This document shows positions 44,799 through 52,187 of a stretch of DNA of 64,000 bases, in pieces. The stretch comes from Dehalococcoidia bacterium (GTDB taxonomy: Bacteria > Chloroflexota > Dehalococcoidia > Lucifugimonadales > UBA826). Both the position numbers and the translations under genes were made by a program. Location of the stretch: positions 259,323 to 323,322 of the forward strand of contig JAPYSB010000001.1 of NCBI GenBank assembly GCA_029936675.1. Direction: 5' to 3'. The notes beneath the pieces are model-generated. The model worked only from the letters and a program-made list of their open reading frames with translations, had not been told where the DNA came from and ran no database searches. Positions within the stretch are counted from its first letter, which is position 1. Each line of letters opens with the position of its first letter.

Positions 44799-45362
44799 TT
44801 AATACTTCAAAAAATTTCCCAAAAGTTCCTTCCCGTTTTCAGTCATAATAGATTCAGGGTGAAACTGTATTCCTTCTACAGGATGATCTTTATGCCTAAC
44901 GCCCATTATTAACCCGTTTTCGGTCCAAGCGGTAACTTCTAAATCATCAGGAAGATCTTCCTTAAATATTGTAAGGGAATGGTAACGAACCGCATTGAAT
45001 GGATTCGGTAATCCGTTAAACACTCCTTTGCCATCATGATGTACGGCAGAAGTCTTACCGTGCATTATTTCTCCAGCGCTACCGACCACCCCGCCATAAG
45101 AATGGCCCACGCATTGATGCCCTAAACACACCCCTAGTGTTGGTACGGTTGGACCAAAATGTTTTATAACATCGTTTGAAATACCGGCCTTATCAGGGGT
45201 ACATGGGCCTGGCGATATAACTATTTTTTCAGGCCCCATTTTAGTTATTTCTTGCAGCGTGATCTTGTCATTTCGAACAACAAACACTTCAGCTCCCAAC
45301 TCAGCGAGATACTGATACAAATTGTAAGTAAAGCTGTCGTAGTTATCTATCAATAAAATCAT
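44799..45362 (-). CDS. trpG: Anthranilate synthase glutaminase component
   Basis: A 187-residue class I amidotransferase with LLIDNYDSFTYNLYQYL, SPGPCTPDKAG, the nucleophile in LGVCLGHQ and the HPES end of the triad. It supplies ammonia to TrpE and may also serve PabB. Its ATG abuts the trpE stop. Confidence 0.94.
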   Translation of the reverse strand: MILLIDNYDSFTYNLYQYLAELGAEVFVVRNDKITLQEITKMGPEKIVISPGPCTPDKAGISNDVIKHFGPTVPTLGVCLGHQCVGHSYGGVVGSAGEIMHGKTSAVHHDGKGVFNGLPNPFNAVRYHSLTIFKEDLPDDLEVTAWTENGLIMGVRHKDHPVEGIQFHPESIMTENGKELLGNFLKY

Positions 45363-46781
45363 TTAATGTGCACCCAGTTTGTTTTCGGCATCTTCTATGG
45401 CTCTCATTAGGGCCCCGGCCTTATGAATCGTTTCGTAAAATTCTGTCTCTGGCACGCTATCGTAGACTATCCCTCCTCCTACCTGAAAATGCGCTACCCC
45501 ATCTTTGAAAACTAGCGTCCTTATTGTGATGGCAGTATCCATATTTCCTACAAAATCAAAATAGCCGACCGCTCCGGCGTAGGGGCCTCTTAAATCCTCT
45601 TCCAATTCTGCAATTATCTCCATAGCCCTTATTTTGGGTGCGCCAGATACAGTCCCTGCAGGAAAGCACGCCCTAAGAGCGTCGTAATTTGAATATTCTG
45701 ATTTTAATTTCCCTTCCACGTGGGACACTAAGTGCATAACATGGGAATATCTTTCTATTCCCATTATTTCGACCGCCTGCACCGTTCCCGGTTCGCTGAC
45801 CCGGCCGATATCATTTCTACCAAGATCTAATAACATTAGATGTTCAGCCTTCTCCTTTTCGTCGGAACGCAATTCCTTTTCTAATCTACGGTCTTCCTCC
45901 TGATTATCCCCCCTTGGTCGGGTTCCTGCTATTGGATGTGTAGAAACCAGACCATCTTCTACTTGTACCAGCATTTCTGGTGAAGCTCCAACAATTTGAA
46001 ATCCATTCAAATTGAGATAATACATATATGGAGAAGGGTTTATCGCCCGAAGAGAGCGATAAATATGAAAAGGGTGAGCCGAAGTAGGCCTTGAAAACCG
46101 TTGAGAAACGACAACTTGTATGGCATCCCCATCCACCACATATTTTTGACTATCCTCAACCATAGATTGATAATACTCAGGGGTTACATTGGAAATTTTA
46201 TCTCCAGACCCAAACCCAGATTCCGCAGGAATATCAGAGGGATCAAGTGGTGAATTAAGTCTCTCTATAATCTCATCAATTCGCTCAATGGCTTTCACGT
46301 ATTCATCTTCAATCACACCATCCAATTTAACGTGGCTTACAACTTGAATCATGTGTCGAACATGGTCAAAAACCAGGAAGGTTTTTGTCAGCATGAAAAC
46401 CGATTCCGGAACGTCAAGAACATTTTTGTTGCCATAGGGGATATCCTCAAAATAACGAACAACTTCATAAGAAAGATATCCCACGACTCCTCCCATAAAC
46501 CGAGGTAGGTATCCAGAGTCAACCACCTCATATTTCGATAGAATAGATTCCACTAATCTAAGAGGGTCTACCTCTCCATCTTTCCTTCCGGGTCCGGTCT
46601 CAATTACGTTCTCTGGCTCAGTTCCAATAAAACTATATCGAGCTAAATGTTCTCCTCCTTCCACACTTTCCAGCAAAAAAGAGTAAGGAGCACGAGCAAC
46701 CTTTAGATAGGCTGACACAGGTGTCTCTAGATCTGCACTAATCTCCCTGTATATAGGTGCGAGATTGCCCTGAGAACTCAT
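45363..46781 (-). CDS. trpE: Anthranilate synthase component I
   Basis: A 472-residue chorismate-utilising enzyme. The C-terminal catalytic region has LNPSPYMYYLN-like AINPSPYMYYL, VGASPEMLV, PIAGTRPRG, ELRSDEKEKAEHLMLLDLGRND and the FPAGTVSGAPKIRAMEII motif. The N-terminal domain shows the LLESVEGGEHLARYSFIG segment that binds tryptophan for feedback control. The ATG at 46781 has a GAGG site 8 bases upstream; an ATG 33 bases earlier lacks one. It lies 75 bases behind trpS. Confidence 0.95.
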   Translation of the reverse strand: MSSQGNLAPIYREISADLETPVSAYLKVARAPYSFLLESVEGGEHLARYSFIGTEPENVIETGPGRKDGEVDPLRLVESILSKYEVVDSGYLPRFMGGVVGYLSYEVVRYFEDIPYGNKNVLDVPESVFMLTKTFLVFDHVRHMIQVVSHVKLDGVIEDEYVKAIERIDEIIERLNSPLDPSDIPAESGFGSGDKISNVTPEYYQSMVEDSQKYVVDGDAIQVVVSQRFSRPTSAHPFHIYRSLRAINPSPYMYYLNLNGFQIVGASPEMLVQVEDGLVSTHPIAGTRPRGDNQEEDRRLEKELRSDEKEKAEHLMLLDLGRNDIGRVSEPGTVQAVEIMGIERYSHVMHLVSHVEGKLKSEYSNYDALRACFPAGTVSGAPKIRAMEIIAELEEDLRGPYAGAVGYFDFVGNMDTAITIRTLVFKDGVAHFQVGGGIVYDSVPETEFYETIHKAGALMRAIEDAENKLGAH

Positions 46782-46856
46782 TTTTTTTACCTCAGACAGT
46801 CTAGGGAAATACATATTGGCACTCCATGATTCTTGGTGTCAGATGGCTTATTCTAA

Positions 46857-47861
46857 TCACGGTACGATTAGTCCCATTTTTTCTTTCATTTCGCGAACTT
46901 TGGGCATCGATACTGAGGCTGCATGCTCAGCCCCAATAGCCAACAATCTATCCAATTCAGCAACGTCATCCATCAGGTGTTCATATTGTTCACGTATGGG
47001 AGTAAGCTCTTCCACAACAACCTCTGCTACTGTCTTTTTTAGGTCCCCGTATCCTCTGACCGACTCAAAGTCTCGTTCAACCTCTTTTTCATTCTTCCCT
47101 GTAATGACTTTATATATGCCTAGCAAATTATTAACCCCTGCCTTTTCTTCCTCTTCAGAAAACCGAATTTCGTTTCCTGAATCAGTAACGGCACGCATAA
47201 AAGATCTTTCTATTTCCTTTGGGTCGTCTAACATTCGAACGGCGTGACCTCTTATGTGAGAATAACTTTTAGACATTTTTACCATAGGGTCATTAAGACC
47301 CATAACACGACCACCAATATCCGGTATCACAGGCTCAGGCACAACAAACGTTTCCCCATAAATGCTGTTAAATCTGTTGGCTATGTCTCTTGCCAGTTCA
47401 ACATGCTGCTTCTGATCCTCCCCAACAGGGACCTCGTGGGCATCATAGAGAATAATGTCGGCAGCCATCAATACCGGGTAATCCAATAAGGCTGTCGATA
47501 CACTGCCTCTACCTTCTGATTTGTCCTTAAACTGTGTCATCCTTTCCAGCCAGCCGAGAGGTGTCACACAATTTAAAAGCCAACATCCTTCAGCATGGGC
47601 TGGAACATGGCTTTGGACGAACAATGTGCTCTTTTTAGGATCCAACCCACAGGCAAATAAAATTGCTGCAAGATCTCTAGTTTGAGACACAAGTTGCTCA
47701 GGATCCGGGGTTACCGTCAAGGCATGAAGGTCAACCACACAAAAAAAATTCTCCTTTTCTGACTGCCGGTCCACCCAACCTTTAAATGCACCCAGGTAAT
47801 TCCCCAATTGAGGATCCCCACTTGGTTGTACCCCGCTAAAAACTCTTTTTATTTCTTTCAT
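46857..47861 (-). CDS. trpS: Tryptophanyl-tRNA synthetase
   Basis: A 334-residue class I synthetase with the HIGH-like PSGDPQLGNYLGAF, the LNCVTPLGWLERM segment, YPVLMAADIILYDAHEVPVGEDQKQHV in pieces, and the KMSKS loop. It charges tRNA-Trp. A T-box leader with a Trp specifier lies directly upstream, and the trp operon follows on the same strand, so all may respond to uncharged tRNA-Trp. Confidence 0.95.
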   Translation of the reverse strand: MKEIKRVFSGVQPSGDPQLGNYLGAFKGWVDRQSEKENFFCVVDLHALTVTPDPEQLVSQTRDLAAILFACGLDPKKSTLFVQSHVPAHAEGCWLLNCVTPLGWLERMTQFKDKSEGRGSVSTALLDYPVLMAADIILYDAHEVPVGEDQKQHVELARDIANRFNSIYGETFVVPEPVIPDIGGRVMGLNDPMVKMSKSYSHIRGHAVRMLDDPKEIERSFMRAVTDSGNEIRFSEEEEKAGVNNLLGIYKVITGKNEKEVERDFESVRGYGDLKKTVAEVVVEELTPIREQYEHLMDDVAELDRLLAIGAEHAASVSMPKVREMKEKMGLIVP

Positions 47862-48141
47862 TTTGCCCCTACAATTATTTTCAAAAAAAAACCGCCCCTC
47901 GAAAGGGGCGGTTGTATTACCGCGGTGCCACCCTTATTCCTCTTATTAACTAAGAGGCACTCTATGGAATTTAATTCCCGGCTCTTTTAACGGGGCCTAT
48001 CCGTCCATTAATCAACCTCAATAGATTGGCAAACAGCAGCTCCCAGGTCCATTCACTACCTGCGCTTACACCGGTTCTCAGCTTACCCGGCTCTCTTAGT
48101 ATCGCTAGATAGCTACTACTCCTGTTCTACGCCTTTTAAGT
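47862..48141 (-). promoter_or_regulatory. T-box riboswitch leader with Trp (TGG) specifier
   Basis: Read on the minus strand, the leader contains the T-box sequence AAGGGTGGCACCGCGGTA (about 47936-47919). It also has an AGAGAGC box, a GNUG-type AAGCTGAG segment and a stem I base in which AGTAGTAGCT (48120-48111) pairs over ten positions, with wobbles, to AGCTGCTGTT (48041-48032). The specifier context is GAA-TGG-ACC, with the Trp codon at 48051-48049. Uncharged tRNA-Trp would stabilise the antiterminator and turn on trpS. It fills the 303-base gap before trpS. Confidence 0.92.
47883..47912 (-). terminator. T-box terminator
   Basis: On the minus strand ACCGCCCCT pairs with AGGGGCGGT around a TTCG tetraloop, followed by a run of at least eight T residues. 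It overlaps the antiterminator formed by the T-box sequence. Confidence 0.92.
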
Positions 48142-48147
48142 AAAGTA

Positions 48148-48153
48148 ATTATA
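48148..48153 (-). promoter_or_regulatory. Predicted -10 box of the trpS T-box transcript
   Basis: A perfect TATAAT on the minus strand about 7 bases before the inferred leader start. The -35 region would fall inside the 3' end of the LLM oxidoreductase gene and is not clear. Confidence 0.45.
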
Positions 48154-48164
48154 CCGCATGGTGT

Positions 48165-49295
48165 CTACTGGAACGCCGGTATCACCTCTTTTCCAAACAG
48201 CTCAATTGAGGTCATAACTTTTTCATGAGAGACTTGGTCAGACTGCATAATTAAAAGAAGCTGGTCTGCACCAATTTCCTCATGGCGACGGACAGATTCT
48301 ATGCACGATTCAGGATTACCAGCGACTATTACCCCTCGTTCAGCCAAAAGTTCTGCAGGCAGCTCTCCTAACATAGCTCTTGAAGCTCCTCCTCCTCCTA
48401 GATCTTCTTCCCCTCCCAAAAATCTTGAAAAATTCGCCTGCAAATGTTCAGGTATCCCTCCCCATGAGTCTAATAATTTTTCATACACATCTGCTCTGTC
48501 AGCAGTGTATGGTCGGTTAGGTCCAAAAAATTCCTTAATAGCGCTGGCTCCAATTTCTTTGGCCTCTTGATCATCATACCCGCAATGTCCTAATGTGAAA
48601 TTAGCCCATTGATTGTTTATGAATCCGCCAACGGGGTTTGCATTTTTTATATTCTCTCTGTAATTCTCCACATGTTCCTTCATCCCCGCGGGAGCACCAG
48701 ATCCAAATGATAAAACGCCTATTCCTTTTTCAGCTGCCATTTCATAACTACTAGCCTGGGTGCATGCCATCCATATTGGAGGATGAGGAGACTGTTTGGG
48801 TTTGGGTAATATCTCCCTTTCTGGAATGTCAAAATGTTTACCCTTATGTGAAAATAATCCTTCCGTCTGCCAAATATTAGGGATGATATTTAAAGATTCT
48901 TCCATGATTTCTCGGGTATCCCTAGGATCGATTCCTAGCCCTAGTTGCTCATATGGGCTGCTGCGCCCAACCCCAAATTCCACTCTGCCACCAGAAAGAT
49001 GGTCGACCATAGAGATTCGTTCTGCAACTTGTATTGGATGATGATTAGGCAGAACAACTACACCAAACCCTATCCGAATTTTTTTCGTCAGCCTTGATAA
49101 GGCAGAAATTATCACTTCGGGTGCAGAGGACCCAGAAAAGGTTGTCAAAAAATGATGTTCTACAAACCATAAATAATCAAACCCCACCTCATCGGCCAAA
49201 CGACATTGTTCTATAGTTTCATCAATCAAAGATGAATAATCAACTTTAAAGTCGTTGTGAGGACGCTGCATTTCATACAGAAGTCCGAATTTCAT
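48165..49295 (-). CDS. LLM class flavin-dependent oxidoreductase
   Basis: A 376-residue luciferase-like barrel with FDYLWFVEHHF, RIGFGVVVLPNHHPIQVAE, the VEFGVGRSSPYEQLGLG segment and PPIWMACTQASSYE. These bind FMN or F420 and substrate in bacterial luciferase-like monooxygenases. Members oxidise many organic compounds, so the substrate is unknown. Paralogues of this family are expanded in SAR202 bacteria. It precedes the trpS leader but has its own start, and is divergent from the panE-like gene. Confidence 0.88.
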   Translation of the reverse strand: MKFGLLYEMQRPHNDFKVDYSSLIDETIEQCRLADEVGFDYLWFVEHHFLTTFSGSSAPEVIISALSRLTKKIRIGFGVVVLPNHHPIQVAERISMVDHLSGGRVEFGVGRSSPYEQLGLGIDPRDTREIMEESLNIIPNIWQTEGLFSHKGKHFDIPEREILPKPKQSPHPPIWMACTQASSYEMAAEKGIGVLSFGSGAPAGMKEHVENYRENIKNANPVGGFINNQWANFTLGHCGYDDQEAKEIGASAIKEFFGPNRPYTADRADVYEKLLDSWGGIPEHLQANFSRFLGGEEDLGGGGASRAMLGELPAELLAERGVIVAGNPESCIESVRRHEEIGADQLLLIMQSDQVSHEKVMTSIELFGKEVIPAFQ

Positions 49296-49420
49296 ATTCT
49301 ATCTCCTAGGCAATTAATCTTATTTTGATGCAGTCTAACACAAGCAAACTACTCCTCGAAAAAGTGGGATTTATGTGTACACTATGAATATAATTCCCGT
49401 CATCCATGGTAGGAGGTAGC

Positions 49421-50341
49421 ATGAATATTTTGATAATGGCTGCTGGAGCTGTAGGTGGTTACTTTGGCTCAGTTTTATCAACTTCTAATGAGGTCACGTT
49501 TGTGGCTCGAGGAGAGCATTTGCGGAAAATCCAAGAATATGGGCTTTCCGTAAAAAGTGTCACCACCGGGAACTATGTGTGCAGGTCTAAAGCTTACCAG
49601 GAACCCCCTCAAGGATATCAAGCTGATCTGGTTATCTTCTGTGTAAAGGAGTATCAGAATGACGAGGCCGGTGAAATCATTGCCAGTTCAATTTCAGATA
49701 ACACTACCATTTTGACCTTGCAGAACGGTCTGGGAAGTGGAGAATTTTTAAGCCACAAGTTTGGTAGTGAAAAAGTCGTTTTGGGAGCAGCCTATGTCGA
49801 AGCTTCCAAAGGTAATCCTGGAGAGATATTCGAACACGGAGGGGGATGCCGTATAACTTTTGGCAAGCAATCTGACCTACAAGAAGATCGGATAAAAGAG
49901 CTTTCAAAGATGTTTGGAAATTCTAATATTGATTTCGTAGTGTCAGAAAATATACTTGATGACCTTTGGCAAAAATTGGTATTCATTAGCGCTTTGAGCG
50001 GTATGACATGTATAACCAGATCTACATTTAAGGAAGTAATGAACAATCCTTTAACACGAAATATGGCCAGAGGCCTCGTCCGTGAAACGGCTTCGGTGGC
50101 ATCTAAATTGGTTCCAAATTTTTCTGAGGATACTGTCCAAAATACAATTGATTACCTGGAAACTCACAAAAATGATCTGGTATCGTCAATGCATCAAGAT
50201 CTATTAGCCGGCAAGCCCTTGGAAATTAACGCAATAAATGGCGCAGTCAGTAGAGAGGGGGGCAATCTTGGCATCCCCACTCCGATCAACGACATGATAG
50301 CCTCTTGCCTTTCACTGCAAGATGCTAGAGCAAGAAAATAA
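49421..50341 (+). CDS. Ketopantoate reductase family protein (PanE/ApbA)
   Basis: A 306-residue protein. The N-terminal NADPH fold has MAAGAVGGYFGSVL. The catalytic lysine is in DDLWQKLVFIS and the substrate glutamate is in KPLEINAINGAV, as in 2-dehydropantoate 2-reductase. It could make pantoate for CoA, matching coaX and coaBC elsewhere in the window, but many homologues reduce other keto acids. The ATG at 49421 has GGAGGT upstream. A cupin gene follows after 24 bases. Confidence 0.85.
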   Translation: MNILIMAAGAVGGYFGSVLSTSNEVTFVARGEHLRKIQEYGLSVKSVTTGNYVCRSKAYQEPPQGYQADLVIFCVKEYQNDEAGEIIASSISDNTTILTLQNGLGSGEFLSHKFGSEKVVLGAAYVEASKGNPGEIFEHGGGCRITFGKQSDLQEDRIKELSKMFGNSNIDFVVSENILDDLWQKLVFISALSGMTCITRSTFKEVMNNPLTRNMARGLVRETASVASKLVPNFSEDTVQNTIDYLETHKNDLVSSMHQDLLAGKPLEINAINGAVSREGGNLGIPTPINDMIASCLSLQDARARK

Positions 50342-50365
50342 CAATTACTCAGAAAGGGGAATTTT

Positions 50366-50695
50366 ATGAAATATTTCTATAGCGATAAGGATGCTAATCA
50401 GCGAGAATTTGCACCTGGAGTGAAGTTAAAAACCATGTGGGGAGATAAAATAATGATGAGCCTCGTCGAACTAGATCCAGATTCTGAAGTTCCTTTGCAC
50501 AGCCATCCCAACGAACAGGCCGGTATGGTGCTTGAAGGAGAGTTTGAATTCACGATTGGAACTGAGTCCAAAAAGGTGAAAAAGGGAGAATATTACATTA
50601 TCCCCGGTGGTATAGAACATAGGGTTGTGGCAGGATCCAAACCTGCACGAGCCTTGGATATTTTCAGCCCCCCCCGTGATGACTACAAATCATAA
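50366..50695 (+). CDS. Single-domain cupin protein
   Basis: A 109-residue beta-barrel protein. Cupin motif 1 is PLHSHPNEQAGMVLEGEFEF (two His, one Glu) and motif 2 ends PGGIEHRV (His), so a metal site is complete. Small cupins bind metals and act as enzymes or sensors; no function can be given. It is probably cotranscribed with the panE-like gene, and a strong terminator follows. Confidence 0.85.
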   Translation: MKYFYSDKDANQREFAPGVKLKTMWGDKIMMSLVELDPDSEVPLHSHPNEQAGMVLEGEFEFTIGTESKKVKKGEYYIIPGGIEHRVVAGSKPARALDIFSPPRDDYKS

Positions 50696-50701
50696 TCACA
50701 A

Positions 50702-50734
50702 TTTAGGGTGCCCACTGGGTACGGGCACCCTAAA
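50702..50734. terminator. Bidirectional intrinsic terminator
   Basis: TTTAGGGTGCCC pairs perfectly over 12 bp with GGGCACCCTAAA around a 9-base loop, flanked by A/T-rich ends. It lies between the convergent cupin and sodN genes and can serve both. Confidence 0.85.
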
Positions 50735-50752
50735 TTCTTAGAACCAAATTAT

Positions 50753-51211
50753 CTATGCGCCAAACCGAACATCAGCGTTAGGGTCGCTATAGTCAACTCC
50801 TTTTGTGGCCCAAAAAATCTTAGCAATTCCATCTACTGCATCAACCAATTCCTTCGCTGAAGATGAGCTTACCCCCTGCTTATTGGCACCCGCTAGTTTA
50901 TCCGCGTTCCAGAACAATTCGTGGAGATTTGGATAATCAGAAAGATGCTCCGGTTTGAAGTAGTCTGACCAAAGAATATTAAGTTCGTTTTTAACTCCCT
51001 GAGCATGCTCTTCTTTAACCGCCACGTACCGTGCTACCGAATTAGGCATCCCCGGATCTGGGGCACCGCTAGAAAAATCCACAGCCTCAAGTCTCATCGC
51101 CATTTTCAGAACCGTCTGCGCAGCTATCTTTGCACTAATTGGGTCGTATATACCACATGGAACATCACAGTGGGCTTGTACATCTCCAAAAAGTCTTGAA
51201 ATGATTTTCAT
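50753..51211 (-). CDS. sodN: Nickel superoxide dismutase precursor
   Basis: A 152-residue NiSOD. The nickel hook HCDVPCG begins at residue 14, so H14, C15 and C19 become His1, Cys2 and Cys6 after removal of the 13-residue leader (MKIISRLFGDVQA). Mature length is about 139, a little above the usual 117-120. The enzyme converts superoxide to oxygen and hydrogen peroxide and is typical of marine bacteria and cyanobacteria. The ATG at 51211 follows AAGGAAGG. Its maturation protease lies divergently next to it. Confidence 0.95.
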   Translation of the reverse strand: MKIISRLFGDVQAHCDVPCGIYDPISAKIAAQTVLKMAMRLEAVDFSSGAPDPGMPNSVARYVAVKEEHAQGVKNELNILWSDYFKPEHLSDYPNLHELFWNADKLAGANKQGVSSSSAKELVDAVDGIAKIFWATKGVDYSDPNADVRFGA

Positions 51212-51358
51212 AAACAACCTTCCTTAGGATTGGCCTTGCTCTCAAAGGCCCAAAACTTTAATTTATATCAGAAACCTATCGACCAGTTTCTGGCTGTTAA
51301 GATACAGAAAATTACTGTCCAAGGCAACAAGACAACAAATGAGGATTGCAAAGGCTCT

Positions 51359-51787
51359 ATGTTTCATATTAGAAGGGTAAAAAATCGGAGTATGGAACCA
51401 ACATTAACCAATAATGTTTTGATATTAACGAAGACTTTTAAATTCCCCTATCGCAGCCAGATCGTGACATTCAGGAATCCAATAAATTGCGCGGATACAT
51501 TAATAAAAAGAGTCATAGCAATAAAGCATGACCGTTTAAAAATTAGGGAAGGGTCTATCTATCTAAACGAGGAAAGTTTAAAGGAACCATATATACAAGG
51601 GTTACCCAGAACAATGGGTATTGAAGAGAGATTTGATTGGACTCTGGAGGATGATTCGGTAATTGTTTTGTCAGATAATCGTCTGTCGGGAAATTTGGAC
51701 AGCCGCGTACTTGGAAGTATTAAATATGCTCATATATTAGAGGAATTTATTATAAAATTATGGCCGATAAAATTTCGCAACCCCTAA
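51359..51787 (+). CDS. sodX: NiSOD maturation protease, S26 family (SodX)
   Basis: About 142 residues. The signal-peptidase I motifs are present: the serine in NRSMEPTL, the lysine in DTLIKRVIAI, and VLSDNRLSGNLDSRVLG. The type and its divergent position beside sodN identify it as the protease that removes the NiSOD leader to expose the nickel-binding histidine. I prefer the ATG at 51359, which gives a normal short N-terminus before SMEPTL; in-frame TTG codons at 51230 and 51236 would add about 43 residues unlike the family. Confidence 0.85.
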   Translation: MFHIRRVKNRSMEPTLTNNVLILTKTFKFPYRSQIVTFRNPINCADTLIKRVIAIKHDRLKIREGSIYLNEESLKEPYIQGLPRTMGIEERFDWTLEDDSVIVLSDNRLSGNLDSRVLGSIKYAHILEEFIIKLWPIKFRNP

Positions 51788-51864
51788 ATAACAAACCACA
51801 ACCGCCGATTTAGTAATATAATTCGGCCGACAAAACAAATTACGACTAACATCAGAGGTGTTTT

Positions 51865-52083
51865 ATGTCAGAGACCATTGTTCTATACACTAGCCCAGAC
51901 TGTACCTATTCAGACGCCTTAAAAGAAGAACTTATAGATTTGGCGCTAGATTTCGAAGAAATAAATCTGGCTCTGAATCCGGAACTCTGGGAAAAAGTGG
52001 AAGAATTAACTGGAGGAGAAAGAATAACTCCAGTTATGGTCACTGGGGATAATGTAGAAGTAGGATTCCATGGAGTTGGTTGA
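51865..52083 (+). CDS. Glutaredoxin-like protein with CTYS site
   Basis: A 72-residue thioredoxin-fold protein: beta strand IVLYTSP, then DCTYSDALKEEL where glutaredoxins have CPYC, and the ITPVMVTGD cis-proline segment. Only the first cysteine of the redox pair remains (CxxS), as in monothiol glutaredoxins. An ATG at 51865 follows AGAGGTG. It is a single gene between sodX and the repeat membrane protein; no partner is clear. Confidence 0.75.
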   Translation: MSETIVLYTSPDCTYSDALKEELIDLALDFEEINLALNPELWEKVEELTGGERITPVMVTGDNVEVGFHGVG

Positions 52084-52187
52084 AGCTACTAGATAACCGT
52101 GGCCGTGAGCCACAAAAACTAGATATCAGAGTTCTATTTGTGCTGATTTAGTTTCTTGATTCAAGCTTTATTAGCAATGGAGTTGCA

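Noticed and set aside
51230..51358. N-terminal extension of sodX from TTG 51230
   Set aside because: No ribosome binding site precedes it and the added residues do not resemble the family.
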